From positions 1,984,001 to 2,048,000 of the forward strand of contig JAPEHQ010000001.1 of NCBI GenBank assembly GCA_027405735.1: a stretch of 64,000 bases of DNA. Reading direction: 5' to 3'. The stretch is from Mucor racemosus. Its lineage: Eukaryota; Mucoromycota; Mucoromycetes; Mucorales; Mucoraceae. Under the pieces are notes generated by a model. That model saw nothing but the letters and a program-made list of their open reading frames with translations. It searched no databases and was not told where the DNA came from. Positions 1 through 11,500 of this stretch are shown in pieces. Numbering within the stretch: the first letter of the stretch is position 1; each line of letters opens with the position of its first letter. Made by a program: the position numbers and the translations under genes.

Positions 1-1526
1 GTCTCGGGTCAAAACCGCTCCGGATAAGTATTTGGGTGTACGAAAAAACAATTTTATCCGCTTTTGAATAAGGGATCTTATTATAGATTGTTGTTAAAAC
101 CGAGATTTCATATACATTCTAGATTGATGGAGTTTAAGCGTGCCTGAATCTTGTTCAATTATAGAAATCGATTCAAACTAGGAAATGTCATGTTGTATCA
201 TTCAAAGCCAGAGGAAACAATAAAGGCCATAAATAACCTCACAAAAGGTACACCAATCATTTTTTAAACATTTTCTCATACTTCTCAACCCAAAGATAAT
301 GATACATACATTAAAAATTATTATTTATTCAGCCACATTCATTCACCCAAGTTGTAACGATAATTGATAGTAAATTACAGTGACAATTTAAAAGTTTTTA
401 GAGCAAAAGACAATACAGAGAAGTTGTCATGTCAAAATCAATGAACTGATTCAACTCATGATTGCACTATTCGTAAATACAAACAAAAGAATCATATATG
501 ACCTTAAAATAACAAATGCTGGCAAAACCATCGTGATAACTAAAAATCTAGGCGGGGCTCATCAGGTGGTACACACTAACTGCCACTGCGATTATACATA
601 CGTAACTATCCATGTATTCCAATACTGTGCGAATATCAAGAATTCATAGATGACCTACATTGCCAATTGATAAATGTATATTTATACAAATACCTTTTTA
701 TGGGTTTGGCCAAGAGTCCCAAATTAAAGTAACAATACACACATAACCTTATCAACCAAACAGGGAAAAAAAACTAGATGTGGTGTTACCAATGATGGCA
801 GTCTTACATAACTACAATAATAGCTTGTGAGTAAGTGTACAATTAAGTTGCATGCATTTTTAAGCAGCTACAAGCATTGATAATACACCCAGTCCAACGA
901 AATATTGCAAGTTGTTATATGCCTAATACATTATTCACTTTCTTTTTTCATGTTTATACGTCTAATACATAATTTGGCCAGCCATTATACTATACGGTAG
1001 CAGTAGCGCATTTTTAGAAAATCGAATCTTTTTGCATAACTCACGGAAGGAACCAGGAAAACCTTGAATATGCAGTGCAACAAAAAAATTTAGAGCAGTA
1101 GACAATAGTTTTTGGTTTTTTGCATGAGGTGGAGATGGTTATTTACCATAAATACGATAATTTCAACATCTTTCTTTATAATTCTTAGATGCAGAACGTT
1201 GATAAGTATGAAAATTAAATTACTAAATACACCTAAAGCTAGTCAAGAGTATACATAAAACATTGCATTATTGTCAACATCAATAATTTGCAACAATTTT
1301 GACTCAAATTTCGTCGGCTTACCATACCTCGCCCGAAATTTTAATTTACAAGAATTGTATTTGCTAAACCTTCCAGTAAGATGTTTATTAGAATTGTGCA
1401 GCTTAAGTAGCATCGTTACATTTCTTAGAATATACCTTAGACACTGCCAGAAAGATGTGAACTGGCTGCATGATACTATCTGTTCCTGAAAATATTTTAG
1501 ATTCCACAAAAAATGAAAAACTGAAT
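1..1526. other. AT-rich stretch, no gene recognised
   Basis: No open reading frame here looks coding: those present are short, AT-driven and lack recognisable motifs or credible splice extensions. No tRNA or rRNA was seen. The stretch leads into an inverted, truncated copy of repeat family C. It may be older decayed transposon sequence, but I can show no boundary. Confidence 0.5.
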
Positions 1527-2035
1527 CTCACTTTTCATCCCTGCTCAACTTTTTTTTTCGATAAGTAACACAAGGAAAAAATTATATGCCAATGTAACTG
1601 AGATGTTCAACTTTAATTTGAAAACAAGTATCCAGAAATATCCTATTTTTTGCAGTTGGCATAATTTTTTTAGTGCTAATGTTTCAGATTTTTACACGTA
1701 TTTCACTGGTAAAAATTAAAAACTTTGAGGTTTCATATCTCTACGAAAAATTAAGCTATGCTAACACTTTTTGATAATAAAACCTACTTATTTTGACGTA
1801 TTGTATAACATATTTTAGTAAAACAAAGTTCCGAGCATTTTTATTTTTCTTCATTTTTTTGACATTTTTGTAGTAGATTTCAAAATATTCCTTAAATTGA
1901 GCATTGTTTTTTTTACATTTATGTCATTAACCTTGCTGAGCTCTCTCGGACTCAATTTAGTTTTTTTTTTGAAATATTGATTTTTCGTGGAGGTATCCTC
2001 AAAAATGTGTACAAAAAGATACCTTCGTGTAAGGA
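1527..2035 (-). repeat. Repeat family C, truncated inverted copy (C3)
   Basis: The reverse complement aligns by eye with 46645-47172 and with the corresponding part of 61360-62563. Shared landmarks are the block around 1525-1550 matching the GAATGAAAAGTGGGACC region of C1, the CTAAATTGGGTCTGAGAGAG-like block, and two copies of the TTTTTCGTGGAGAWAT motif. Those two motif cores (1739-1741 and 1989-1992) are 248 bp apart, as in the other copies. The copy stops near 2035, before the position where the second motif should lie. No coding capacity. Confidence 0.8.
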
Positions 2036-2299
2036 TATGTAATTTTGGGCTAACAACAAAGGTGGATAATATGCTTATAGATATTATTCTTGTTATTATA
2101 GATTGATGATCACTGGATTGATGAAGGTTGGTGTTCTTATTTGTAATTTAGATATTTATTAGTGAATAAATAAAAGTAAAGGGAGTGTAACAAGACAGAT
2201 AAATCTACAAGGGATCATGTAATGATTTCCTTGTAGTATTTATATAAGGAATGAGGCAAGGTTTTGCATGAATGAAACTGAAATGTTTGACTCATTACA
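2036..2299. other. Possible LTR remnant next to repeat A
   Basis: The part from about 2090 to 2299 begins TGTTATTATAG and ends CTCATTACA, with a TATA-like TATTTATATAAGG near 2238. That is the outline of a small LTR. The flanks do not form a matching target duplication and I found no second copy, so this is only a suggestion. Its right edge coincides with the start of repeat A. Confidence 0.25.
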
Positions 2300-3702
2300 G
2301 TTATAATCAATGCTTTTTCGGTCTAAAGTCAATATCTACCTGGAGAAAAACTGGTGATTATAAAAGTATGTATAGCATTGACTTGATTTAAATGAATGAA
2401 TAAACTCATGTTAGTCTATTTAGTTTCTAAAAAGTATTTATTTCTATTTAGTGGCCAACAGCTAATAAGAAGAGGAAAACAAGGTGTTGTCTTGTATATC
2501 ACTACCAACTATCAAAGGTACATCATGATTATTATTTATTAGCTTGCTATTAATAATTGATTTTACTAATAAACCAATTTTTATAGGTCAAAAATAAGTT
2601 TGTTCTGATAAAGCATTGAATAAAAAATTGGCTTGGGACAAAGAGGGCAGAAAGGCGGCAATAGGTCCCAGTGATGGCCATGTTTATGTTTATGATGTTG
2701 GAGGGGTAAGACTAAAGCTTAATGTAAATCACCTCTAGCGCATTAACTATCAAGTAAGACTATATTATCATCAAATAAACCACCACACAATATTAACATG
2801 ATGTATAAATATTTACAGTCATAAGCTTGAATCAAGTGGTTCAGGATCATTAATTCTTGAAAAAGTTCTGAAGTATTATAAAATCTCTTATTTTTAAGCC
2901 TTACAAGGCTTATAAGCGGGATATTAATTTCAAAAATTATTCTTGTCCAGATCATCAATTTTAACATTTTTTAAATTTTTTTTTTCTGATTTTGCAAATT
3001 TAGAGTTAATTATACTACTAATTATAAAAACAAAAAATATACACATATACAGAATTTAGCGCTCTATTTGCTCAATAAAAAATAACAAACCTTTTTATTG
3101 CAAAATATTATATGAAAATCCTTTAATCAAAAAACCGTTTTTGGGCCAAAAATGCTAATTTTGATTACTTAAAATTTAATATTAAGCTTTTATAAAATGC
3201 GTATTAGTTATGGCTACAATTTGCTCTCATAATGTAGTATATTTAAACGTTGATTTTGGTATCAAAATTTGATTTTTCTGTTTTTTGATCAAAATCATGA
3301 GTGTTGGTAAGGGCAAAATGAGTCCCCAAAAATGTCCGCTACAAAAACTGAATTTTCAGACCGTACATGGTTAAATATAAGAAAATTTAAAAAAATATTT
3401 TTTTATTTAAAACTGATATACCATAGTATAAGAGACTTCTTAGTCGTTCAATCTTGCTGTCTTGCTATGCTCAATTACGGCGTCGCTCTACGGGCTCGCT
3501 TTCGCAATTTTTTAATGAATATATGATATGGCAGACGGTTTTTCTGGTAGAAAAATGCATGTTTCTATGATAACAGATATTGCCTATTTTGTTTAGTTTA
3601 TAGTTTATTCGCTGTAATACTGCTTTTAGATTGGTTGAAATGTGCAATTTAGCAGGGTTTTATTTGCGCTAAATAATGTAAAGCCTTGAAAATTCTTTTC
3701 TA
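2300..3702 (+). repeat. Duplicated segment A, copy 1 (empty site)
   Basis: Nearly identical to 7562-8003 joined to 14364-15323. Similarity starts at GTTATAATCAATGC and ends at CTTTTCTA on both copies. This copy has no retrotransposon: its CTCTAGCGCATTAACTATC (around 2737-2755) is the uninterrupted form of the site that was split at 8003/14364 in copy 2. It carries a decayed WD40 exon (2610-2705). Differences between copies are scattered substitutions and small indels. What moved the segment is unknown; no terminal inverted repeats were seen. Confidence 0.9.
2610..2705 (+). pseudogene. Dynein intermediate chain-like WD40 fragment, copy 1
   Basis: Thirty-two codons read KALNKKLAWDKEGRKAAIGP followed by SDGHVYVYDVGG. 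I recognise this as the pattern of a late WD40 blade of cytoplasmic dynein intermediate chains (ALNK-x-W-x-x-EGR, then G-x-SDGH-V-YD-G). A TTTTTATAG acceptor-like site lies just upstream, but an in-frame TAA precedes the fragment and nothing coding follows. This copy has one extra AAA codon relative to 7872-7964. It is best read as a captured exon of a host gene that has decayed. The assignment rests on motif memory, not a search. Confidence 0.6.
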
Positions 3703-4448
3703 CAGTACGTGTTGCAGTGGAATTACATATTAAAAACGCTTGATAAAAATAAATCAACCTAAATTCCAAGTGTCGCTCATAAGATATGATGCCACTTTAA
3801 ATGTGAACAACAATAATAAACAAACGCTTCAATTGAATACAATAACAAACGCATGCTAAAAATATAAAATACCCTTTTTGAACCATACATGTCGTGTAGA
3901 TGATAGCACCCTTGATCACGGCGCAATCAATTACACAAATGACATATATATCAAAACAGGATTCTATCCAAATTAATAATGATAATAAACAAAGATATCA
4001 ATTTAGTCAACTACTCATCTATATCGAAGTTGCACTATCAATATAAATAAGATTCAAGCATATAAAAACTACCCCTTAAAAATTAAGGTTACATAAAATA
4101 GATATAACAGAAATAAACAAAACAACCATTTCCCAAAAGGTCGATATTGTCACACTTGACATACAATCCCTTATGGTCAATGCTCTACACAATTTACCCC
4201 TTAAAATATCAAATCAATAACAATGTACTCAAAACTGAAAGATTACTAAATATACAGTACATCCATTCAAGTCTGATGGTATCCAAGTTCTCCAAATCAC
4301 TATAAATACCCTCATACTTTTCAATTATTTTAACTCTTCAGAAATCTTTTGTAATAAAAACTTTAGCTGATTATAATTGTATTTCTACTGGTTTTATTTT
4401 TATATTTTTTTATTTTAGTAAATAACTTCGTCATTTACTGCAGCAATA
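3703..4448. other. AT-rich intergenic, possible retroelement debris
   Basis: No coding sequence. A promoter-like CTATAAATACC (about 4301) followed by a pyrimidine/AT tract resembles the downstream part of an LTR, but no second copy or target duplication was seen. Confidence 0.3.
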
Positions 4449-4612
4449 CAGTCGAACCTTATTTTTTCTATGAAATTTTGATACCTACATCTTATAGCTA
4501 CTTGGAGTATTTAAACAACCGCGTCGTCCGGGCTGTCCGGTGATTTCTCTAGAGATTTAAAGCTTGGAAATATTATTAGATGGCCGCTTCCGGAGATTGT
4601 TCTGCTTTTTTT
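4449..4612 (+). mobile_element. DNA-transposon end, copy 1 (TA-flanked)
   Basis: Starts CAGTCGAACCTTA directly after a TA dinucleotide and matches 6400-6562 over about 160 bp. Shared blocks are GATACCT-CATCTTATAGCT, the GC-rich ACCGCG...CCGGGCTGTCCGGT, CTAGAGATTTAAAGCTTGG and AGATGGCCGCTTCCG. A CAGTCG-type terminus beside TA is typical of Tc1/mariner/pogo-class elements (known for the class; the assignment here is inference). No opposite end or transposase was found, so this is a fragment or MITE-like remnant. Confidence 0.5.
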
Positions 4613-5198
4613 TGGTAGAGTGACCATTGGCAAAAATATGAATCATATACTATGTTGTATGCCATCAAGTAGTACCATATGTTATCCCTTTCTACAGTAT
4701 CAATACATCTTACAATCTATTGATTACGGCATGCATGTATTGAAGTTCAAAGTCTTGATATCGGATATAAGAAACTACTAGCGTACTAAGTTCAATCTAG
4801 TAATTGCCAAGAACGCTTGGACCTCAATTATGACACCATATTATTTCATCCCGGCGGTTAATCAATCAAGTAGCTATCAAATCAACATCCAACAAGCACA
4901 TTTAGCGCAGTATTAACACAAGACAACTCACAAGCTCTGCAAGAATGGTTAAATTATGATTGATCCATTTCAGTCCATAGATTATTATAAAACAGATCTG
5001 ATGGTTCAATAGTCCCTTAAATTACATCTCAGGATCTCAATGTCAAATCAAGATAAAAGGCGGTACTTTTATATCTAAATAAACGATATCTTGTTTTTAT
5101 TATACAGTTGAAGAACTGATTCATTACCCATTCTTTTTTAATTGTATTCTTTTTTGATTATTATTTATCAATCCTGAAAATATACGACAACTATATTA
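4613..5198. other. AT-rich intergenic, no gene
   Basis: No coding signal. A TATA-like TTTTATATCTAAATAAACG near 5068 may be LTR debris. Nothing else could be supported. Confidence 0.4.
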
Positions 5199-5425
5199 TT
5201 ATGCACACATGGAATTAATGTCATGCACACGGATAGAATTTATAATTCTGCACATACAGCCTTTTCGTTATGCTCGTGTGCAGTTTCTTTTGTTGTGCCC
5301 ATGTACATCTTATTATCTTATAACCATATTCAGTGGGCGCAACAACTCATCAGGCCATAGTGTGCAGCCCACCTGGGCACAACCGAATCATCTTGTGCAG
5401 CACAGGTCGGCCGTAGTGCTTTTAT
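5199..5425. repeat. Degenerate ~24-bp periodic repeat, array 1
   Basis: Units of about 22-25 bp begin TGCACA(C/T)-GG or the related TGTGCCCA and repeat across the interval. The first two units are nearly the same as 15664-15710. An inverted pair (TTGTGCCCA near 5294 and TGGGCACAA near 5374) could fold. The open frame running through it follows from the periodicity and is not a gene. Confidence 0.55.
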
Positions 5426-6399
5426 AGATATATAAATCCTTTAAATCTGTGGTTTTATTATGGACTTTTTTGAATGCGGTTGTATCATCTTATACTTTTC
5501 AAGTTAAATCCGTTATTAGGCTAATAGTGTTGTAGGTTGTATTTATGCTTTACTTAAAATAACCTTTGAATAATTAATAGAAATACAGCCTGTGGAATAT
5601 GTACACATTTATCCACTATATTGATTACCATTTTATGTGATTCTCAATTAAAGTACAGACAGCATAAATAAAAGACATTACACTACTAAATAATATATGC
5701 TGATTCATACTAATATAAATTTTCTACTGAGCTTCTATCCTAGCAGCCTATAATAATAGTTAAAGACAACAAATCAACATAATGTGGATTTAATCACACC
5801 ATTATGATCAAGGACCCATGAACTCTATGAATACACCGATAGTTTACTGTCAAGACTTATATCTGACAAAGGTTATTATTGACTATGTATGGACTTAGGA
5901 ATGCTTACCTAATCTCTCTGATAAAAACTATATAAAGAGGACATTTATTTATTACAAAAGCCCCCAAGTAGAATTTAGCTTGATAATAAAACCCTAAGAG
6001 TAACGTGACAAATATATAAATGATAAAGGTAAAATTAAAACTGATAGTATATATTATATATGAATCTACATATTACCAAATTAGTTTCTTTTGTTTTCTA
6101 TGTCTTTTTTGTTTTTTTTTTGATTATTTTGTAATTTAATAATATTTCGCACCAGATCGAAATCCTGTTGTGCGATAATTTTTTTCTTTAAAAATTAATT
6201 TAAAAGCACGTAGTAAGTTTTTATTAACTTACAACTACTAATAATAAACAAATAAACAAATATTTATAAGAAAATAAATAATAATTAAGGACCAAAATAA
6301 AAAATAATAATGGTATGTAACGTGACTCTAATGTTATCTAGTCAAATTCCTACTGTTTTTTTATACTTTTTTTCCGTGAATATCTTTATCTATTCCATA
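5426..6399. other. AT-rich intergenic, possible LTR debris
   Basis: No gene. Around 5930-5990 ACTATATAAAGAGG followed by ATTTATTTATTAC and AATAAAACCC has the look of an LTR promoter/polyadenylation region, without a detectable partner copy. Confidence 0.3.
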
Positions 6400-6562
6400 C
6401 AGCCGTGCCTTAATTTTTGTATAAAATTTGGATACCTGCATCTTATAGCTTCTAGGAATATTTAAACAACCGCGTCCGGGCTGTCCGGTAATTTTCCCTA
6501 GAGATTTAAAGCTTGGAAATATTATTAGATGGCCGCTTCCGAAGATTGTTCGGCTTTTTTGG
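6400..6562 (+). mobile_element. DNA-transposon end, copy 2 (TA-flanked)
   Basis: Same orientation as 4449-4612 and preceded by TA; starts CAGCCGTGCCTTA. It is more compact in the GC-rich block (ACCGCGTCCGGGCTGTCCGG) than copy 1, which has an extra GTC. No matching inverted end nearby. Interpretation as for copy 1. Confidence 0.5.
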
Positions 6563-6636
6563 ATGTTTAGGATACTGACTAAATATTGAGCTGGATTATG
6601 TAATATGTTATACTAATAATGAGTGCAGAAGGTATG

Positions 6637-7165
6637 GTTCATCGTAAGTTCTTAATCGGTTATCTGGACATGATCATTAGAGTTAGGAATTGTAAGGAAT
6701 GATGCATATCAACTTTATTTCAATTATGGAATAAAGTTGAGTGATTATATTATATATTAGATTTAGTCTAAGATGATGTAATATTATTTATGCTGAGCCA
6801 ATGTAAATTTTTACCTGCGATTCACATTGATTTTTTCTGTTATAAAGAATATTCTTCCGTTTAATCAATCATCAAAGAATATTCTTCTATCAACTTAACT
6901 TTGCCTCCTCCTTGTCGGAACTGGTTCTGGTCAATTTATTCCTATCAAAACCTCGTACAACTGGTCTTCCAACTTAAGAAATCAAGATTTAACTATCGAA
7001 TGTTACATCCTATATCCGCGCTCCTAAAGCATATAATACCTGATTTTTATACTCATAGTTTGACATCTTCATCCTTTTTTCCTTACATATACTTAAATAA
7101 ATATATCTAGTTCTAATTGTATTTTCGGCGGTTATCTTAAGTATATATATAAACAACTCTGATTC
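6637..7165 (+). repeat. Retroelement-like repeat G, copy 1
   Basis: Aligns end to end with the reverse complement of 63472-64000. It shares a short block that reads like coding DNA (TTGTCGGAACTGGTTCTGG) and a promoter-like AT block (ATATATCTAGTTCTAATTG). Length and promoter-like content suggest a solo LTR, but TG/CA ends and a target duplication could not be fixed, and the other copy runs out of the window. Confidence 0.7.
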
Positions 7166-7561
7166 AACAGAATTGCCTTATTGACGAGATATATCAATTT
7201 GAAATTTGGGACTTGAAAGAGTTCTGCCCATGTTCTTCTTTTGGGGACCAAATGGGAACAACGACAACAACCTGTTTGATAACACTAAAAGTATTTATGC
7301 TTTTGTAAATTTCTGTTTGTAACACACAAAATCTTTTTTCTTCCCTACTCTTTCCTCAACTCTTTTATTTACGTTTAATACTACAACAAAAAGACCAATT
7401 TTTTTTATAAACTGAAGTCAAGAAGCAGGTACAAGTACTACATGTTTTTCCTATTGTTTATTTGGAAATGAATTACTAACTATTAATGTTAGGGCGCGTT
7501 ATAATATCTTTCTCGAACAAAAAAAGTATCCAGCACTTAACCATATTGTTCCATCATCTAC
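7166..7561. other. Intergenic, no gene
   Basis: No coding signal and no repeat match found inside the window. Confidence 0.5.
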
Positions 7562-7871
7562 GTTATAATCAATGCTTTTTCGGTCTAAAGTCAATATCTA
7601 CCTGGAGAAAAACTGGTGATTATAAAAGTATGTATAGCATTGACTTGATTTAAATGAATGAATAAACTCATGTTAGTCTATTTAGTTTCTAAAAAGTATT
7701 TATTTCTATTTAGTGGCCAACAGCTAATAAGAAGAGGAAAACAAGGTGTTGTCTTGTATATCACTACCAACTATCAAAGGTACATCATAATTATTATTTA
7801 TTAGCTTGTTATTAATAATTGATTTTACTAATAAACCAATTTTTATAGGTCAAAAATAAGTTTGTTCTGAT

Positions 7872-7964
7872 AAAGCATTGAATAAATTGGCTTGGGACAA
7901 AGAGGGCAGAAAGGCAGCAATAGGTCCCAGTGATGGCCATGTTTATGTTTATGATGTTGGAGGG
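7872..7964 (+). pseudogene. Dynein intermediate chain-like WD40 fragment, copy 2
   Basis: Same fragment as 2610-2705 without the extra lysine codon, so it reads KALNKLAWDKEGRKAAIGP then SDGHVYVYDVGG. The better spacing makes this copy closer to the presumed source exon. It has no flanking open frame and is not a functional gene. Confidence 0.6.
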
Positions 7965-7998
7965 GTAAGACGAAAGCTTAATGTAAATCACCTCTAGC

Positions 7999-8003
7999 GC
8001 ATT
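7999..8003. repeat. Target-site duplication (left), GCATT
   Basis: GCATT directly precedes the 5' LTR and recurs directly after the 3' LTR at 14364-14368. The empty copy near 2740 has a single GCATT, which proves the duplication. Confidence 0.97.
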
Positions 8004-8486
8004 TGAAGTGAACTAAGCTAGATTCCCATCATAAAATACCTAAATTAAATGTCATCTCATTTGAAACCATGCTATCAAAGATAAGACTATATAGTAAATA
8101 GACAATTGCATAAAGATAGCAAGGGTATAATACTCAAATAAGAGATGCTAAAATACTAAAGTAATGTGGGATATCCTAAATAAAAGATACAAAAAGTACA
8201 TGCTTATCAAGTAGAACAAGTAAGGGCTGTTCTGAAAGCATGATTGACAAACTATATTTAAAACACCGTTCTTGATCCACCAAATCAATAACCAAACAAC
8301 CCAACATTTATACTCAAAATTAATGGAATCGTTGACAATTGCAATGCAATTGCAAGATAGTAAATAATCACCAAATAATATAAATAGAGACGTAGAATAA
8401 CCATTTTATTGCACATTATCCATATTTTAATAAAGAAGGATTTTAACAGTATTCTTTATCGCTTTTTACACCCATATTTTACTGCA
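8004..8486 (+). repeat. 5' LTR
   Basis: 483 bp, TG...CA ends. It contains a TATA-like TATAAATA, an AATAAA (about 8429-8434) and the block GATTTTAACAGTA (8439-8451), which is complementary to sequence just after the LTR. No difference from the 3' LTR was seen by eye. Confidence 0.97.
8379..8386 (+). promoter_or_regulatory. LTR TATA-like box
   Basis: TATAAATA inside the 5' LTR, about 55-60 bp upstream of the predicted transcript start near 8439. The same sequence is in the 3' LTR. Function is inferred from position. Confidence 0.45.
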
Positions 8487-8504
8487 TTTTTTACTGTTAC
8501 AATC
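8487..8504 (+). other. Possible self-priming PBS
   Basis: Directly after the LTR, TACTGTTACAATC (8492-8504) is the reverse complement of LTR GATTTTAACAGTA (8439-8451) with one mismatch. There is no TGG start of a tRNA-type primer site. In Tf1-type elements the first bases of the RNA fold back on the PBS; this arrangement fits that model if transcription starts near 8439. Confidence 0.45.
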
Positions 8505-8526
8505 AAATCATTGATTTTTTTTTATT

Positions 8527-11500
8527 ATGTCAACCTCCATACTCTCTACTGGTAGTTCTCCTCTCTCGTCTCCTGAACCTGAAGATGCGTTGCCACCTAC
8601 TATCCCTGAAGAGGATATTGAAATGGAAAACTTACCCATTACTACCAAAAGATTAAATGACATGAATATTGCTGAATCCCCTGCTGCTACCATTGAAGAA
8701 GGTGAAGAAAAAGCTGAAGACAAAACACCTGAAGCTGCTCCACCCCATCCTGTTACCAAGTCTCCAACATTAACCGAAGTACTAAAAAAGGTTTTTCTCA
8801 AGAAGGAAAATGCACAAACTGCATATTTGAAAGCTCTATGTGATCCAAATGTTGATGATAATGAAGCGGATAAACTACGTGATACTGTAGCTAACTTGGA
8901 CAAGCATGTCAAAACCCTTTCTGACGGTCTTAAGGTTGCTTCTGCTGCTGCTGCTGCTACCACTACCAAGGTCTCTGTTAACTCATCATCTTCTGGTTTA
9001 AAAATCTCAAAAAGGGATCTTCCAAAATTTCAGTTGGAAGATAATAAAGCTAAACCTTTTCCAAATGAAGACGCCTATAAATCAGTGGATCATTTTCTGT
9101 CCGAATTTGAAAAGATAGTGTACTCTTCTGGTCAAGATATTGAAAATGTATGGCGGAAATACATTCCACTCACTTTGTCCTATGAATTGGATGATTGGAT
9201 GAAAACTGTAGTTTTGAAATCTGATAAATGGCATGATGTTAAGTTGGTCTTTAGCAAGAAATTTGGTACCGTTGTTTCAAGAATTCACAAAAGACGTGCT
9301 GTTATGAACATGGAGATTGGTTTCAATGAGTCCGTTGATGAATATTCTAATCGTTTCTTTCGTACTGTTGGTGAAGCCGGTTACAATCGTGATGATCTAA
9401 CCATTGGTGATATTTTTCTTCTCTCTTTACCTGAAGAATGGCAGTTAAACATTTGTACCGTATTGCTATCCAACACCAAGAGACAGGCCTGGACAACTAG
9501 TGAAATACATAATGCTGCTATTGATCTTCTCGGTGAAAAGACTCCCCATTCTTGGTTTGGCTCTAAAAGTGATTCTACAAAAAGAAAGTTTGCTTCTGTT
9601 GACAAGTTGTCATCTGGGTCCTCTGGTCCTCCTACTGTCAGCTCATCTGCTGTACCTACTCTACCTAAGGCAAGAATGCTAGGTGATCGTAACTTACCTT
9701 ATAAAGCCACCAAGAACTCAACACCCTGTCGTCATTGTGGCCGCCCTTGGAAGCATGGACACACTTGCGAAGAATATCGTATTGCAAAACGACAAAAGGT
9801 ACCATCTAGTGGTGTTAATGTATTATCTGTTTCAACTTCTGATAACATGAAAGAAGAAAATGAAACTGATTTGATGGCCCAAGCCTTGAAAGAAGTATAT
9901 GAAAATGATACTCATATCTGTAAGTCAAAAAAGACTAAAAATGAAAACAAAAACAATATGAAACTAATCACCCCACTCCTATTAAACAATAGAAGAATTA
10001 TCGGTAAAGTTGACCCGGGTGCCGACATTAGTTTTATTAACAAAAATATATTAAATAAAGAATTCTCAAATATTCAAACATATAAAACAACTGGTTATCT
10101 TAATTTTTTGTCTGTAAATGATGATAATAAAAATAGTACTGTAAAAAGAATTGGCAAAACAGAACCAATGGAAGTTACATATACTAATAACATCAAATTT
10201 ACTCATGTATTTGAAGTCATTGAATTTAATGATGAATTGTCTACTGAATTTGACGTGCTACTTGGTATCGATATTTTGCCAAAAATGAACATTTATCTCC
10301 AAGGTGTAGCATTTAAATTCCCTGATTCAGAAAGAGACAATGAATTAAAGCAATTTGAAGACATAAACCATGATAATGGAAATATATACAACCCAGAAAA
10401 AGCTGATTATGGTACACCAAGCGAAAGGAAAGAATTGTTAAATCATATTCAACCAGCTTTGGATAGAAACATGGCAATTCCTAGTGATGCAGCATGTACC
10501 ATGCCAGAATCAGTCGTAAAAATCAAAATATCAGACCCTAGTGATTGTTTCGTTCGTCAATATCCGCTTGCTGTGAATGCAGATGCAGAAATAAAAATAC
10601 AGCTTGAACAGTGGTTAAAAGATGGCATTGTTGAACGCACAAAACCTGATCCCACCTTCCATTCACCTTTATTAGCTGTTCCAAAACGTGATCCACTAAC
10701 AGGAAAAACAACTAAACTTCGAATCTGTTGTGATTTAAGAAGGATTAATGCTGCTATTTCTGATAAAGATTGTCATGAAAACTATGCTGTACCAAAAATT
10801 GATGAAATCTTTAGTAAAGTAGCTGGTCATGCTAATGTAATAAGTGTTCTGGATCTAAAACAGGCATACTTTGCGTACCCTGTATCACCTGAATCAAGAC
10901 GTTGTCTCATTTTTAGCTATAACAACCTGACTTACCAATGGTGTCGTGCCCCATTCGGATTAAAATTCCTTGTAAGCCAGTTTGTTTATACAATGAGTGT
11001 TTTGTTTGATGGTATTGAACAAGAATTTAAAACTGAATTAAAGAATTTGTATATCCAACAAAACAAAGATATTCGTCGGATTGATGATGAATTTCAAGCT
11101 GGAATTTCTCATTATTTGGACGATATCGTAGTTTGGGGAATAGACTCAACTTCAAGTTCGTTGATGCTCAAACTGGTAATAAATCGTTTAACCAAAGTAA
11201 ACTTGAGAATCAACATTGATAAATGTTCGTTCTTCCAAACAAGTGTATATTTGTTGGGCTTCATTATTAGCAAAAATGTAACCAAGATTGATACGAAACG
11301 ATTGTCAAATATCGATTCTTGGGAAATACCAAAAACAACAAAGCAAGTACGTAGCCTTATGGGTATTATAAGCCATTTAAGAAGCTATTGTCCAATGCTA
11401 TCTAAGATATCCGCTCCTATTGATAGTCTACGAAATGAGAAAAATATCACGGGAAAATGGACCCAATTGCACACTGATAGACTACAAAGAATTAAACAAA

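Larger units (their letters stand above)
7562..8003 (+). repeat. Duplicated segment A, copy 2, left part
   Basis: Matches 2300-2741 almost base for base and is interrupted at its GCATT by the Ty3/Gypsy element. It continues on the far side of the element at 14364. Confidence 0.92.

Noticed and set aside
2300..3702. Segment A as a Helitron
   Set aside because: Gene capture would fit, but the ends do not show TC...CTRR with a terminal hairpin, and no insertion between A and T was demonstrable.
8508..8969. 153-codon open frame antisense to the start of gag-pol
   Set aside because: It is a mirror of the coding frame (Ala/Ser/Val-rich from GCT repeats) with no domain or start context of its own.
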